Assembly (NCBI RefSeq): GCF_947499215.1
Contig: NZ_CANMNI010000004.1
Span: 1 to 64,000, forward strand
Origin: an uncultured Pontibacter sp.
GTDB taxonomy: Bacteria; Bacteroidota; Bacteroidia; Cytophagales; Hymenobacteraceae
Direction: 5' to 3'
Length of the DNA stretch: 64,000 nucleotides
Shown one piece after another: positions 32,465 through 41,149 of this stretch (the first letter of the stretch is position 1; each line of letters opens with the position of its first letter). Under the pieces are notes generated by a model, which saw only the letters and a list, made by a program, of their open reading frames with translations, was not told where the DNA came from and made no database searches. Made by a program: the position numbers and the translations under genes.

Positions 32465-35278
32465 ATGCCTAGAGACACCAGTATTAAATCCATCCTGATT
32501 ATTGGTTCTGGCCCCATCGTTATCGGCCAGGCCTGCGAGTTTGATTATGCGGGCTCCCAAGCCTCCCGCTCCCTTCGCGAAGAAGGGATTGAGGTAACGC
32601 TTATCAATTCGAATCCCGCTACTATCATGACCGATAGCGTAACGGCGGACAATGTGTACCTCAAACCGCTTGAGAAGAAGTACATTATTGAGATTCTGGA
32701 GAAGCATAAGATCGACGCCGTGCTGCCGACTATGGGTGGACAGACAGCCCTGAACCTGTGCATTGAATGCGACAAGGCAGGCATCTGGGAAAAATACGGT
32801 GTTCGCATCATCGGGGTGGACATCAATGCGATCGAGACTACCGAAGACCGCGAGAAATTCCGACTGAAGATGCTGGAGCTCGGGGTGAATGTTTGTAAGG
32901 GAGAAACAGCCACCTCGTTCCTAGAAGGAAAAGAGATAGCGCAGGAAATTGGTTTTCCACTCGTGATTCGCCCTTCGTTTACCCTTGGTGGTACGGGGGG
33001 CGGTTTTGTTAATACCCCTGAGGAATTTGACGCTGCCCTTACCCGCGGCTTGCACGCCTCGCCGGTGCACGAAGTGCTGGTAGAGCAAAGCATCATGGGT
33101 TGGAAAGAGTACGAACTCGAACTACTTCGTGACAACCTCGGCAATGTGATCATCATCTGTTCCATCGAGAACTTTGACCCGATGGGCGTGCACACCGGCG
33201 ACTCCATTACGGTAGCCCCGGCCATGACCCTGCCGGACACGGTATACCAGCAAATGCGCGACTTGGCCATCAAGATGATGAACGGTATCGGGCAGTTTGC
33301 AGGCGGCTGTAACGTGCAGTTCTCTGTGAGTCCAGATGACGACACGATTATCGGTATTGAAATCAACCCGCGTGTGTCGCGCTCTTCGGCGCTGGCTTCT
33401 AAAGCGACGGGCTACCCAATTGCCAAGGTGGCGGCCAAGCTGGCCATCGGCTATAATCTTGACGAACTGAAGAACGCCATCACCAAGACCACTTCGGCTT
33501 ACTTTGAACCGGCCCTAGACTACGTGATCGTAAAAATACCGCGCTGGAACTTCGATAAGTTTAAAGGCGCTAACCGTACACTGGGTCTGCAGATGAAGTC
33601 TGTAGGTGAGGTGATGGGCATCGGCCGTACCTTCCAAGAGGCGCTGCAGAAAGCCTGTCAGAGCCTCGAGATAAAGCGTAATGGTCTGGGTGCTGACGGC
33701 AAGGAGATGACCAACTACGATGAGCTGGTATACAACTTGAAGAACCCAAGCTGGAACCGTTTGTTCTGCATCAAAGATGCTATGCGCATCGGTATACCTA
33801 CCAGTACGATCCAGAATCTGACGAAGATCGATCCTTGGTTCCTGAACCAAATCGAGGAAATCGACATGCTGGAGAAGGAGATGGAGAAATATACCTTGGC
33901 AACCTTGCCGGGCGAACTGTTGCGAGAAGCCAAAGTGAAAGGTTACGCTGATCGTCAGATAGCCCACATCCTGCGTTGTTTGGAGAGCGAAGTGCATGCC
34001 GTTCGTATGGAACTGGGTATAGAGCGCGTATTCAAAATGGTGGATACCTGCGCTGCCGAGTTTGAGGCCAAGACACCATACTTCTACAGCACCTTCGACG
34101 GCGAGAATGAGAGTATTGTGAGTGATAAGAAAAAGATCGTGGTGCTGGGTTCCGGCCCGAACCGTATCGGTCAAGGCATCGAGTTCGACTACAGCTGCGT
34201 GCACGGGGTGCTGGCGGCCAAAGAGTGCGGCTACGAGACCATCATGATCAACTGTAACCCGGAAACGGTTTCGACTGACTTCGACATTGCTGACAAGCTC
34301 TACTTCGAGCCGGTGTTCTGGGAGCATATCTACGACATCATTCTGCATGAGAAGCCAGAGGGCGTGATTGTGCAGTTGGGCGGGCAAACAGCCCTGAAGC
34401 TGGCCGAAAAATTGGACCGCTACGGCATCAAGGTAATTGGCACGAGCTACAAGGCGCTTGACCTAGCTGAAGACCGTGGATCGTTCTCTTCCTTGCTGCG
34501 TGACCTCGACATCCCATACCCTCCGTTTGGAGTGATCGAAACGGCAGAGGAAGCGCTGGCGCTTTGCAAAGAGCTGAAGTTCCCGCTACTGGTGCGCCCG
34601 AGCTACGTACTCGGCGGACAGAGCATGAAAATCGTGATCAACGAGAAAGAGCTCGAAGCCCACGTGATCGACTTGCTGAAGGATCATCCGGGCAACAAGG
34701 TGCTGCTCGACCACTTCCTCGACCATGCCATTGAGGCAGAGGCCGACGCGATCTGCGACGGCGAGGACGTGCACATCTGCGGTATCATGGAGCACATCGA
34801 GCCAGCTGGTATCCACTCCGGTGACTCGTATGCCGTATTGCCTCCGTTCGACCTGAGCGAGAACGTGATCAAGAAGATTGAGGACTATACGAAGCGCATC
34901 GCACTGGCATTGGATACTGTGGGTATCATCAACATACAGTTTGCCGTGAAGAACGAGGTAGTATATGTGATCGAAGCCAACCCGCGTGCCTCACGTACTA
35001 TCCCGTTCATTGCGAAGGCATACCGCGAACCATACATTAACTATGCTACCAAGCTCATGCTGGGCGAGAAGAAGATCAAGGATTTTACCTTCAATCCGCA
35101 CAAAGAAGGCTACGCCATCAAAGTGCCGGTGTTCTCACACAGCAAGTTCCCAGAAGTGAACAAGGAGCTCGGTCCGGAGATGAAGTCAACGGGTGAGGCG
35201 ATCTACTTTATCGACGACCTGCAGGACGACTACTTCGTGAAGATTTACTCCGAGCGTAACCTATACCTGAGCGTGTAG
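32465..35278 (+). CDS. carB: Carbamoyl-phosphate synthase large subunit, without MGS domain
   Basis: 937 residues from the ATG at 32465. With the CarA subunit it makes carbamoyl phosphate from bicarbonate, ammonia and two ATP for arginine and pyrimidine synthesis. It has two homologous ATP-grasp halves: the first begins KSILIIGSGPIVIGQACEFDYAG, the second KKIVVLGSGPNRIGQGIEFDYS (about residue 555). The inter-half oligomerisation domain lies at about 400-545. E. coli CarB is 1073 residues. This protein stops where the second synthetase half ends (...KIYSERNLYLSV), so the C-terminal allosteric MGS-like domain that binds UMP, IMP and ornithine is absent. The stop is followed at once by a terminator, and no frameshift is evident. 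carA is not in the window. Confidence 0.96.
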   Translation: MPRDTSIKSILIIGSGPIVIGQACEFDYAGSQASRSLREEGIEVTLINSNPATIMTDSVTADNVYLKPLEKKYIIEILEKHKIDAVLPTMGGQTALNLCIECDKAGIWEKYGVRIIGVDINAIETTEDREKFRLKMLELGVNVCKGETATSFLEGKEIAQEIGFPLVIRPSFTLGGTGGGFVNTPEEFDAALTRGLHASPVHEVLVEQSIMGWKEYELELLRDNLGNVIIICSIENFDPMGVHTGDSITVAPAMTLPDTVYQQMRDLAIKMMNGIGQFAGGCNVQFSVSPDDDTIIGIEINPRVSRSSALASKATGYPIAKVAAKLAIGYNLDELKNAITKTTSAYFEPALDYVIVKIPRWNFDKFKGANRTLGLQMKSVGEVMGIGRTFQEALQKACQSLEIKRNGLGADGKEMTNYDELVYNLKNPSWNRLFCIKDAMRIGIPTSTIQNLTKIDPWFLNQIEEIDMLEKEMEKYTLATLPGELLREAKVKGYADRQIAHILRCLESEVHAVRMELGIERVFKMVDTCAAEFEAKTPYFYSTFDGENESIVSDKKKIVVLGSGPNRIGQGIEFDYSCVHGVLAAKECGYETIMINCNPETVSTDFDIADKLYFEPVFWEHIYDIILHEKPEGVIVQLGGQTALKLAEKLDRYGIKVIGTSYKALDLAEDRGSFSSLLRDLDIPYPPFGVIETAEEALALCKELKFPLLVRPSYVLGGQSMKIVINEKELEAHVIDLLKDHPGNKVLLDHFLDHAIEAEADAICDGEDVHICGIMEHIEPAGIHSGDSYAVLPPFDLSENVIKKIEDYTKRIALALDTVGIINIQFAVKNEVVYVIEANPRASRTIPFIAKAYREPYINYATKLMLGEKKIKDFTFNPHKEGYAIKVPVFSHSKFPEVNKELGPEMKSTGEAIYFIDDLQDDYFVKIYSERNLYLSV

Positions 35279-35299
35279 TGATCAGGATATAAAATAATA

Positions 35300-35331
35300 A
35301 AAACCCTCTCCCGAACAGGAGAGGGTTTTTT
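35300..35331 (+). terminator. Terminator of carB
   Basis: AAAACCCTCTCC (35300-35311) pairs with GGAGAGGGTTTT (35318-35329), 6-base loop, then a T run. Confidence 0.93.
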
Positions 35332-35360
35332 GTTTTTCGGCGAAGCTTCCTTTTATGTTC

Positions 35361-35516
35361 TATTGCCCTCGCGCGCGTCCCGCAAGTGTGCGTTATCTAG
35401 TGTCGTCCCGCCACTTGTGTCGCAGGCACAAAAAAAAGCGACCAGTCCCAGATCCCGAATGCCTTCGGGAAGTCCGCCTGATAGCGCACACTCGCGGGAC
35501 GCGAGCGAGGGCGAAA
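35361..35516. repeat. GC-rich ~150-bp inverted-repeat element
   Basis: The left arm (35361-35398, core GCCCTCGCGCGCGTCCCGC) and the right arm (about 35479-35516, core GCGGGACGCGAGCGAGGGC) are inverted repeats over about 38 bases with a few mismatches. Inside lie two smaller palindromes, TCCCGAA-TGCC-TTCGGGA (about 35453-35470) and TGTCGC...GCGAC. Composition is far more GC-rich than the flanks. No protein is encoded credibly. It looks like a non-autonomous palindromic repeat of the REP/MITE kind next to the carB terminator. Confidence 0.7.
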
Positions 35517-35584
35517 TAGTTTATAAGCCTTGGCTAAGATGTATACAAGCATAACCCTCATTTTTAAGCCGGCCACAAAATCCA

Positions 35585-35592
35585 TATCTTTG
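35585..35592 (+). promoter_or_regulatory. -7 box of the DUF4834-yfhO unit
   Basis: TATCTTTG is a perfect TAnnTTTG. The -33 position is T-rich (TTTTTA) rather than TTTG. It predicts a leader of about 115 bases that holds a CAGCC/GGCTG hairpin and one TATACCT copy before the ATG at 35712. Confidence 0.6.
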
Positions 35593-35711
35593 CATCGTTC
35601 CCGCCGAAATGACAGGAAAAACTTTTTGGCAGGGGAATTGTATCTGAACAGGTACTGTTTTTGTTAACAATAGGCAGCCGCCGTAGGCTGGCTATACCTT
35701 AACCGACCATC

Positions 35712-35984
35712 ATGCTTAAGTTCATATTCGTTACTATACTCGTTATCTTTTTTATCAGGCTAGTTGCTCCTGTCCTGTTTCGCTGGTTGCTGGCTTTCTT
35801 TGTGAAGAAGAGCCTGCGCAACGGAACTTTCTTCTACTCTAACATGAACCAGCAACGGCCTGACCCACGCGCCAACAATAATGGCCGTCAGAAAGAGGGC
35901 GTCAAAATTGACTACATTCCAGAACAGCCCGAGCGCAAGGATTTCAACGGCGGGCAGTACGTCGATTATGAAGAAATAAAATAA
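35712..35984 (+). CDS. DUF4834 family small membrane protein
   Basis: 90 residues. One N-terminal membrane helix (FIFVTILVIFFIRLVAPVLFRWLLAFFV) and a polar tail ending KIDYIPEQPERKDFNGGQYVDYEEIK, which is the conserved end of the Bacteroidetes DUF4834 family. Function unknown. The YfhO gene follows 42 bases later on the same strand, so they are probably cotranscribed. Confidence 0.85.
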   Translation: MLKFIFVTILVIFFIRLVAPVLFRWLLAFFVKKSLRNGTFFYSNMNQQRPDPRANNNGRQKEGVKIDYIPEQPERKDFNGGQYVDYEEIK

Positions 35985-36026
35985 AAAGCCTATCTTTCAG
36001 CTCTATTCTGAGGTTTCCTGAAAGAT

Positions 36027-38468
36027 ATGACAGCTGCTATTGACTTTAAGCGCGATGTGCTCCCGCATCTCATCGCGATCCTGATTTTCCTTCTTCTTAC
36101 CGCCGTATACTTCGCCCCTGTCCTGTTTGAGGGCAAGGCGATGGCCCAGCACGACATCCTGCAGTTTAAGGGCGGCGCCAAAGAGATACAAGATTACCGC
36201 GAGGCCACCGGCGAAGAGACCCTCTGGACAAACTCCATGTTCAGCGGTATGCCTTCCTATCTGATCAACACACGCTATTCCGGCGACCTGTCGGGATACA
36301 TCCATACCTTGCTGACCTTTAACCTGCCGGCTATGGCGGGTAATATCTTCATCACGCTGCTCTGCGCCTACATTCTGCTGGTCACGCTGCGGCTCAATAC
36401 GTGGGTGTCCATTATTGGTGCCATTGCCATCACGTTCACGTCCTACAACTTCATTATTCTGGAGGCGGGCCACAACACCAAATCGCTTACTATTGCCTAC
36501 ATTCCGCTGGTGCTGGCCGGTATGTTCTATGCCCTCAGGCGGAACCTCTGGATAGGGGCGGCCATCTTTGCGCTGGGCCTCACGCTCAACCTGCACTTCA
36601 ACCACCTCCAAATGACTTATTACATGCTCCTGATGGTGCTGGTCTGGATGGTGGTGGAATTGATCTATGCTGTGAAAGAGGGCCGAATAGCCGACCTGAT
36701 CAAGCGCGGACTGGTGCTGGCCGTGGCGGCCGTACTGGCGGTGGGCGTTAACTTCGGCAGACTCTATACGGTGGCTGAGTACAGCCAGCACAGTATTCGC
36801 GGCAAGTCGGAGCTGAGCGTAGCCAACAGCGGCGAGAAAACCTCCAGCGGCCTCGACCGAGACTATGCCTTTAGCTGGAGCTATGGCGTGGGCGAAACCA
36901 TCACGCTGCTTATACCTGATTTCTATGGTGGTAGCAGCAGCTCCAAGCTCGACAAAGATTCAGAAAGCTACGCCGCCTTTACACGTATGGGTTTGCCACC
37001 CGTGCAGGCGGAGCAAATCGTGAAACAGGGCCTTCCGACTTACTGGGGACCACAACCCATGACGAGCGGTCCGGTATACGTGGGCGCTATTGTTGTTTTC
37101 CTGTTCGTGTTGGGACTCTTCATTGTGCACAAGCCTACCCGCATCTGGCTGTTGGGCGCAACCATTTTGTCTATCCTATTGGCTTGGGGTAAGAATTTTG
37201 AGGCTTTCAACTACTTCATGTTCGACTACTTTCCGGGCTACAACAAGTTCAGAGCAGTGTCGTCGGCGCTGGTAATTGCCCAGATCACGATGCCGCTGCT
37301 GGGTATACTGGCACTCTACAAAGTCATCCGCGACCGCGACCTGATCAAAAACCTAGACAAGAAGCTCCTGATTTCAGGAGGTATTACAGCAGGTGTCTGC
37401 TTGCTGGTATGGCTGTTTGCGGGCTCGGCTAGTTTTGCGGCCGATGTGGATGCCCAGCTGCAGCAATCCGGCTTCCCGATCGATGCCATCCGTGCCGACC
37501 GTGAGAGCATGATGCGGTCCGATGCGCTGCGCTCGTTTGTGTTCATTGCTCTGGCCGTTGGCCTGCTGTACTTTTACCTAAAAAACAAACTCTCAGCCAC
37601 TATGGCCATGGCAGGAATAGGCCTGTTGGTTTTGGTGGACCTGTGGGGCGTGAACAAGCGCTACCTCAACGATGGCGACTTTGAGAAACGTGTGGTGGAA
37701 AACCATTTCCAGCCAACGCCAGCCGACCAGATGATTCTGCAGGACAAAGACCCGCACTACCGTGTGCTTTACATGCCGAATCCGTTTAATGATGCCCGCA
37801 CCTCTTACTTCCACAAGTCAGTGGGTGGTTACCACGGTGCCAAACTGCGCCGCTATCAGGACGTGATCGACCGCCACATAGCCCAGAACAACCTCGAGGT
37901 GCTGCGCATGCTCAACACCCGCTACGTGATTACGGGTGACCAGCAACAGCCCGTGCAGCGCGTGCCGGGCGCCTTGGGCAACGCATGGTTTGTGAGCGAG
38001 GTGAAAACGGTGAACAATCCGGATGAAGAGATTGAAGCGCTGAATGGTTTGGATGCCAGCACCACCGCTGTGGTGGATGTGTCGAAGTTCAAAACATCAG
38101 CGAATACTTATAACGCCGATGGCTCTACCATCGAACTGACAGGATACCAGCCAAATGCGCTGACCTATGCGGTGAATGCGGCGCAGGCGGGACTGGTAGT
38201 GTTCTCGGAGGTATACTACGCCGATGGCTGGCAGGCATACCTGAACGGACAGCCTGTGGATCACATGCGTGTGAACTACATCCTGAGGGCCATGGAAGTG
38301 CCAGCCGGTAAGCACACCATCGAGTTTAAGTTTGAGCCGAGTTCTTATACACTAGGCAATACGGTGTCGTGGATCTCCTCTATCCTGCTCTTAGTGGTGC
38401 TGGGCGGGGCCATTTTTTACGGTATGCGCCGCAAGCCCGAAGAAGTTGAAAAAGAAGTAATCGTATAA
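36027..38468 (+). CDS. YfhO family membrane protein
   Basis: 813 residues, about 12-13 membrane helices with large outer loops. The start (PHLIAILIFLLLTAVYFAPVLFEGKAMAQHD) and the long extracytoplasmic C-terminal domain (FSEVYYADGWQAYLNGQPVDHMRVNYILRAMEVPAGKHTIEFKFEPSSY) are typical of YfhO proteins, GT-C-fold glycosyltransferase relatives. In Firmicutes YfhO glycosylates lipoteichoic acid; in Bacteroidetes the substrate is unknown, perhaps a lipid-linked sugar donor reaction at the outer face. Terminator directly after the stop. Confidence 0.92.
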   Translation: MTAAIDFKRDVLPHLIAILIFLLLTAVYFAPVLFEGKAMAQHDILQFKGGAKEIQDYREATGEETLWTNSMFSGMPSYLINTRYSGDLSGYIHTLLTFNLPAMAGNIFITLLCAYILLVTLRLNTWVSIIGAIAITFTSYNFIILEAGHNTKSLTIAYIPLVLAGMFYALRRNLWIGAAIFALGLTLNLHFNHLQMTYYMLLMVLVWMVVELIYAVKEGRIADLIKRGLVLAVAAVLAVGVNFGRLYTVAEYSQHSIRGKSELSVANSGEKTSSGLDRDYAFSWSYGVGETITLLIPDFYGGSSSSKLDKDSESYAAFTRMGLPPVQAEQIVKQGLPTYWGPQPMTSGPVYVGAIVVFLFVLGLFIVHKPTRIWLLGATILSILLAWGKNFEAFNYFMFDYFPGYNKFRAVSSALVIAQITMPLLGILALYKVIRDRDLIKNLDKKLLISGGITAGVCLLVWLFAGSASFAADVDAQLQQSGFPIDAIRADRESMMRSDALRSFVFIALAVGLLYFYLKNKLSATMAMAGIGLLVLVDLWGVNKRYLNDGDFEKRVVENHFQPTPADQMILQDKDPHYRVLYMPNPFNDARTSYFHKSVGGYHGAKLRRYQDVIDRHIAQNNLEVLRMLNTRYVITGDQQQPVQRVPGALGNAWFVSEVKTVNNPDEEIEALNGLDASTTAVVDVSKFKTSANTYNADGSTIELTGYQPNALTYAVNAAQAGLVVFSEVYYADGWQAYLNGQPVDHMRVNYILRAMEVPAGKHTIEFKFEPSSYTLGNTVSWISSILLLVVLGGAIFYGMRRKPEEVEKEVIV

Positions 38469-38470
38469 GC

Positions 38471-38505
38471 ACAAGGCCCTAATCTTTTGATTGGGGCCTT
38501 TGTTT
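38471..38505 (+). terminator. Terminator after the YfhO gene
   Basis: ACAAGGCCCTAATC (38471-38484) pairs with the stretch GATTGGGGCCTTTGT (38489-38502), with one mismatch and one bulge, followed by TTTT. The TTG at 38487 lies in its loop. Confidence 0.82.
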
Positions 38506-38507
38506 TG

Positions 38508-39413
38508 ATGCCTATGGAAGCACCGCTGCAACAATTGCACAGCCCGATCTGGGAAAGCCAAGGTATAGCGCTTTGGGTGAAGCGCGAGGACTTGCTGCAT
38601 CCCACCATCTCAGGCAATAAGTGGCGCAAGCTCACCTACAACCTGCAGGAGGCAAAGCGACTGCAACACGACACGCTGCTGACTTTTGGCGGTGCCTACT
38701 CCAACCACATTGCAGCCGTAGCGGCGGCAGGGCAGGAGTTCGGTTTCAAGACCATCGGCATCATCCGGGGAGAAGAACACCTGCCGCTTAACCCTACGCT
38801 CAGTTTTGCCACAGCAGCTGGTATGAAACTGCATTACATTTGCCGCGAAGCCTACCGGCAAAAGACCGATCCGGCCTACCTTGCGCAACTGGCACAGCAA
38901 TTCGGTCAACCTTATATTATACCTGAAGGGGGCACGAACGCCCTCGCCGTGAAAGGCTGCACTGAAATTGTGGCAGACATCGCCATCGAATACGACTACA
39001 TCTGCTGCGCCAGCGGCACGGGTGGCACCATAGCCGGCATCATTGCCGGACTTGCTGGCAAAAGGCAGGTGCTCGGCTTTCCGGCTTTGAAAGGTGGTGC
39101 CTTTTTGCGTGAGGAAATCGAGCAACTAATCTACAGGTATAACGGAAAGCACTATGACAACTGGCAGCTCATCACTGATTATCACTTCGGTGGTTATGCC
39201 AAGGTAAAACCCGAACTGTTGGACTTTATGCGCAGCTTTCAACAAGCGCACAACCTGCCGCTGGAGCCTGTGTACACTGGCAAAGTGTTCTATGGCTTAG
39301 TCGATCTGATCCAGAAAGGCTATTTCCCGGAAGGTAGTCGGATTGTGGCGGTGCATACCGGCGGACTGCAAGGAAATGCCGGTTTTAAGGAACGGCTTGG
39401 TGTGGAGGTATAG
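38508..39413 (+). CDS. ACC deaminase/D-cysteine desulfhydrase family PLP enzyme
   Basis: 301 residues from the ATG at 38508 (a second ATG at 38514 is equally possible; the upstream TTG at 38487 is inside the terminator). Tryptophan-synthase-beta fold type II PLP enzyme: the PLP lysine is in TISGNKWRKL, the Asn/His block in TFGGAYSNHIAAVAAAG, the phosphate loop in CASGTGGTIAGI and the C-terminal VHTGGLQG. The family deaminates 1-aminocyclopropane-1-carboxylate or desulfhydrates D-cysteine. Without the specificity residues resolved here, D-cysteine or D-amino acid use is the safer guess. Confidence 0.9.
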   Translation: MPMEAPLQQLHSPIWESQGIALWVKREDLLHPTISGNKWRKLTYNLQEAKRLQHDTLLTFGGAYSNHIAAVAAAGQEFGFKTIGIIRGEEHLPLNPTLSFATAAGMKLHYICREAYRQKTDPAYLAQLAQQFGQPYIIPEGGTNALAVKGCTEIVADIAIEYDYICCASGTGGTIAGIIAGLAGKRQVLGFPALKGGAFLREEIEQLIYRYNGKHYDNWQLITDYHFGGYAKVKPELLDFMRSFQQAHNLPLEPVYTGKVFYGLVDLIQKGYFPEGSRIVAVHTGGLQGNAGFKERLGVEV

Positions 39414-39479
39414 GATTTGAACTTTAGCACCATAATTGCTGTGTAGACCGTAGTTAACACAACCGACAAAAATCAGCTC

Positions 39480-40109
39480 ATGCCCCTCATCCGACTTTTG
39501 TTTCGTATGCTGCCCTTCATCCTGCTGCTCGTGGTGGGCTGGTATGTTTGGCGACAAGTGAAAGACTCCTTCGGCCCCGACGAGAAACAACCCGAAGTCA
39601 TCGTAAACCACAACACCATTCTGACCACAGTAGAAGAGCTCGGAAAGATGGAACTGGTGCGCTATAATTTCAAGGACGTGGTGGAGTATGAGAAAAATGT
39701 GTCGCGCTGGGTGCCCAACTCAAAGGTAGTTTTGATAGTGACGGGAGAGGCTGTGGGCTGTATTGATTTCACGAAACTAACCGCACAGGACATCCGCTTT
39801 CAGGGCGATTCGCTGGTGCAAATCAGTTTGCCTGAACCAGAGCTCTGCTATTATAAGGTCGATCACAGCAAGTCCAAAGTATTTTCAAAAGAGAACACCT
39901 ATTTCCAAGACGCGGACCTTGTGCAGGAAAGCTACCGCTATGCCGAATCTAACGTAAGAGAAGCGGCCATTAACTCAGGTATCCTGCGCCAGACACAAGT
40001 AAACGCGGAGAAAGTGCTCAAGCCCATTTTAGAGGAAGTGACCGGCCGCAAAGTAGTGCTGGTGCCACAGCGCCGTATCCAAAATCCGGAAATGCCGAAG
40101 AGAAGGTAG
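39480..40109 (+). CDS. DUF4230 family membrane-anchored protein
   Basis: 209 residues. One N-terminal helix (LPFILLLVVGWYVWRQV), then the DUF4230 pattern: TILTTVEELGKMELVRYNFKDVVEYE, a strand-rich middle (KVVLIVTGEAVGCIDFTKL) and a helical C-terminal stretch with ESNVREAAINSGILRQTQVNAEKVLKPIL. Periplasmic or outer face; function unknown. It follows the PLP enzyme gene on the same strand with a 66-base gap. Confidence 0.87.
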   Translation: MPLIRLLFRMLPFILLLVVGWYVWRQVKDSFGPDEKQPEVIVNHNTILTTVEELGKMELVRYNFKDVVEYEKNVSRWVPNSKVVLIVTGEAVGCIDFTKLTAQDIRFQGDSLVQISLPEPELCYYKVDHSKSKVFSKENTYFQDADLVQESYRYAESNVREAAINSGILRQTQVNAEKVLKPILEEVTGRKVVLVPQRRIQNPEMPKRR

Positions 40110-40134
40110 AAAACTCTTTCCTTGGAATGGTGAT

Positions 40135-40383
40135 TTACTGCTGGGGTAGGCTGGTGACTTTTTGGTTTCTTCCAATCAGGAGGTAAAGCAAAGCACCTAG
40201 AACCGGCAGAAATGTGATGGCCATAAGCCAAACCACCTTATTGCTACCGTTCTCAAACTCGCTGCTGAGCAAGTCAAGGAGTGCCCACAACCACAGTCCA
40301 ACCGGTACAGCCAAAAAGAACAGGAGGAGCACTATTTCAGAAAAACCAATAGTAGCGATGTACAAGGGTAGAGTTGTTTCCAT
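40135..40383 (-). CDS. PLDc_N domain small membrane protein
   Basis: 82 residues with two membrane helices (IVLLLFFLAVPVGLWLWALLDL and KVVWLMAITFLPVLGALLYLLIG) around an acidic loop and ending GRNQKVTSLPQQ. This is the phospholipase-D-nuclease N-terminal domain alone, as in cardiolipin-synthase-like and many stand-alone small membrane proteins. No catalytic part is present. Confidence 0.88.
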   Translation of the reverse strand: METTLPLYIATIGFSEIVLLLFFLAVPVGLWLWALLDLLSSEFENGSNKVVWLMAITFLPVLGALLYLLIGRNQKVTSLPQQ

Positions 40384-40534
40384 GTGATTGTTTTTTAAGG
40401 TTATTGATCGGTTCGCAGAAATATCCAGTACAAGTCGCTATGCACAGTTTTGTTCGCTAATACATTCGCAGCTTGGGGTATAATAGATTACTAATATATA
40501 GTTTATTTCTGATAAATGCCAACCAATCATTTCT

Positions 40535-41014
40535 TTATTCAATCTTCTTGATCGCGTCCTGCACTAGATCGCTCTCGTAGCCTTTGCTCATGAGGTAGTA
40601 AGTGAGTTTCTGGCGGCGGACGAAAGGGTTCTTTTCTTTTTCAGAGGCGTTCTTTTTCTCGAGTAGCTGCTGCAGGTTCTGCTCATACACATCGTAATCG
40701 ATTTCCTTCAGGCCCTGCTTGATGCAGTAGTCCGAGATGCCTTTGGACTTGAGGCCCTGCACGATTTTGCGGCGACCCCATTTCTTGAGGCCGTACTTGC
40801 CGCGCACATAGGACTGCGCATAGCGCTCTTCGTCCAGCATCTTCTCCTGCCCGAGGCGTACAATAATCTCCTCTACATCATCCGGTTCCAAACCATAGGT
40901 ATAGAGCTTCGTGCGCACTTCCTGCTGCGTGCGCTCCTGATAGGCACAGTAAGCCGCCGCCTTGATCAGGGCTTCTTTCGGGGTATAGGTTTTCTGTTTT
41001 TTCTGTCGTTCCAA
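40535..41014 (-). CDS. recX: Regulatory protein RecX
   Basis: 159 residues, normal for RecX, which binds RecA filaments and limits recombination. Three-helix repeats are visible: KAAAYCAYQERTQQEVRTKL, EEIIVRLGQEKMLDEERYAQSYVRGKYGLKKWGRRKI and the C-terminal PFVRRQKLTYYLMSKGYESDLVQDAI. The start is uncertain: the frame opens with TTG at 41014, has no nearby ATG, and the family usually begins about here. recA is not in the window. Confidence 0.92.
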   Translation of the reverse strand: MERQKKQKTYTPKEALIKAAAYCAYQERTQQEVRTKLYTYGLEPDDVEEIIVRLGQEKMLDEERYAQSYVRGKYGLKKWGRRKIVQGLKSKGISDYCIKQGLKEIDYDVYEQNLQQLLEKKNASEKEKNPFVRRQKLTYYLMSKGYESDLVQDAIKKIE

Positions 41015-41085
41015 ATCGTTCGTTTTGCTCCTGTTTAGAACAAGATGTAGCTCACAAGAGTTGCGCTTTCCTAAGCAATCACCAA

Positions 41086-41130
41086 TTTAACAATCTAACA
41101 ATTAAACACACAACTAATCTGAATTACCCG
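41086..41130. repeat. Short-unit linker upstream of the EamA gene
   Basis: Degenerate units of CAATTTAACAATCTAACAATTAAAC type lie between recX and the EamA gene, ending at its -7 box. Similar simple-sequence linkers precede sucB, permease 2 and the 62381 gene. Confidence 0.5.
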
Positions 41131-41138
41131 CACCTTTG
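41131..41138 (+). promoter_or_regulatory. -7 box of the EamA transporter gene
   Basis: CACCTTTG differs from TAnnTTTG only in the first base. No clear -33 TTTG is seen. It places the transcription start near 41145 and rules out the overlapping GTG at 41138 as start codon. Confidence 0.5.
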
Positions 41139-41149
41139 TGGCTTCAAAA

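Noticed and set aside
35330..35585. Open frames inside the GC-rich element
   Set aside because: They follow from the palindromic GC-rich repeat and have no domain, start signal or conservation hint.
38487..38507. TTG start for the PLP enzyme
   Set aside because: The TTG lies in the loop of the YfhO terminator; ATG at 38508 follows directly.
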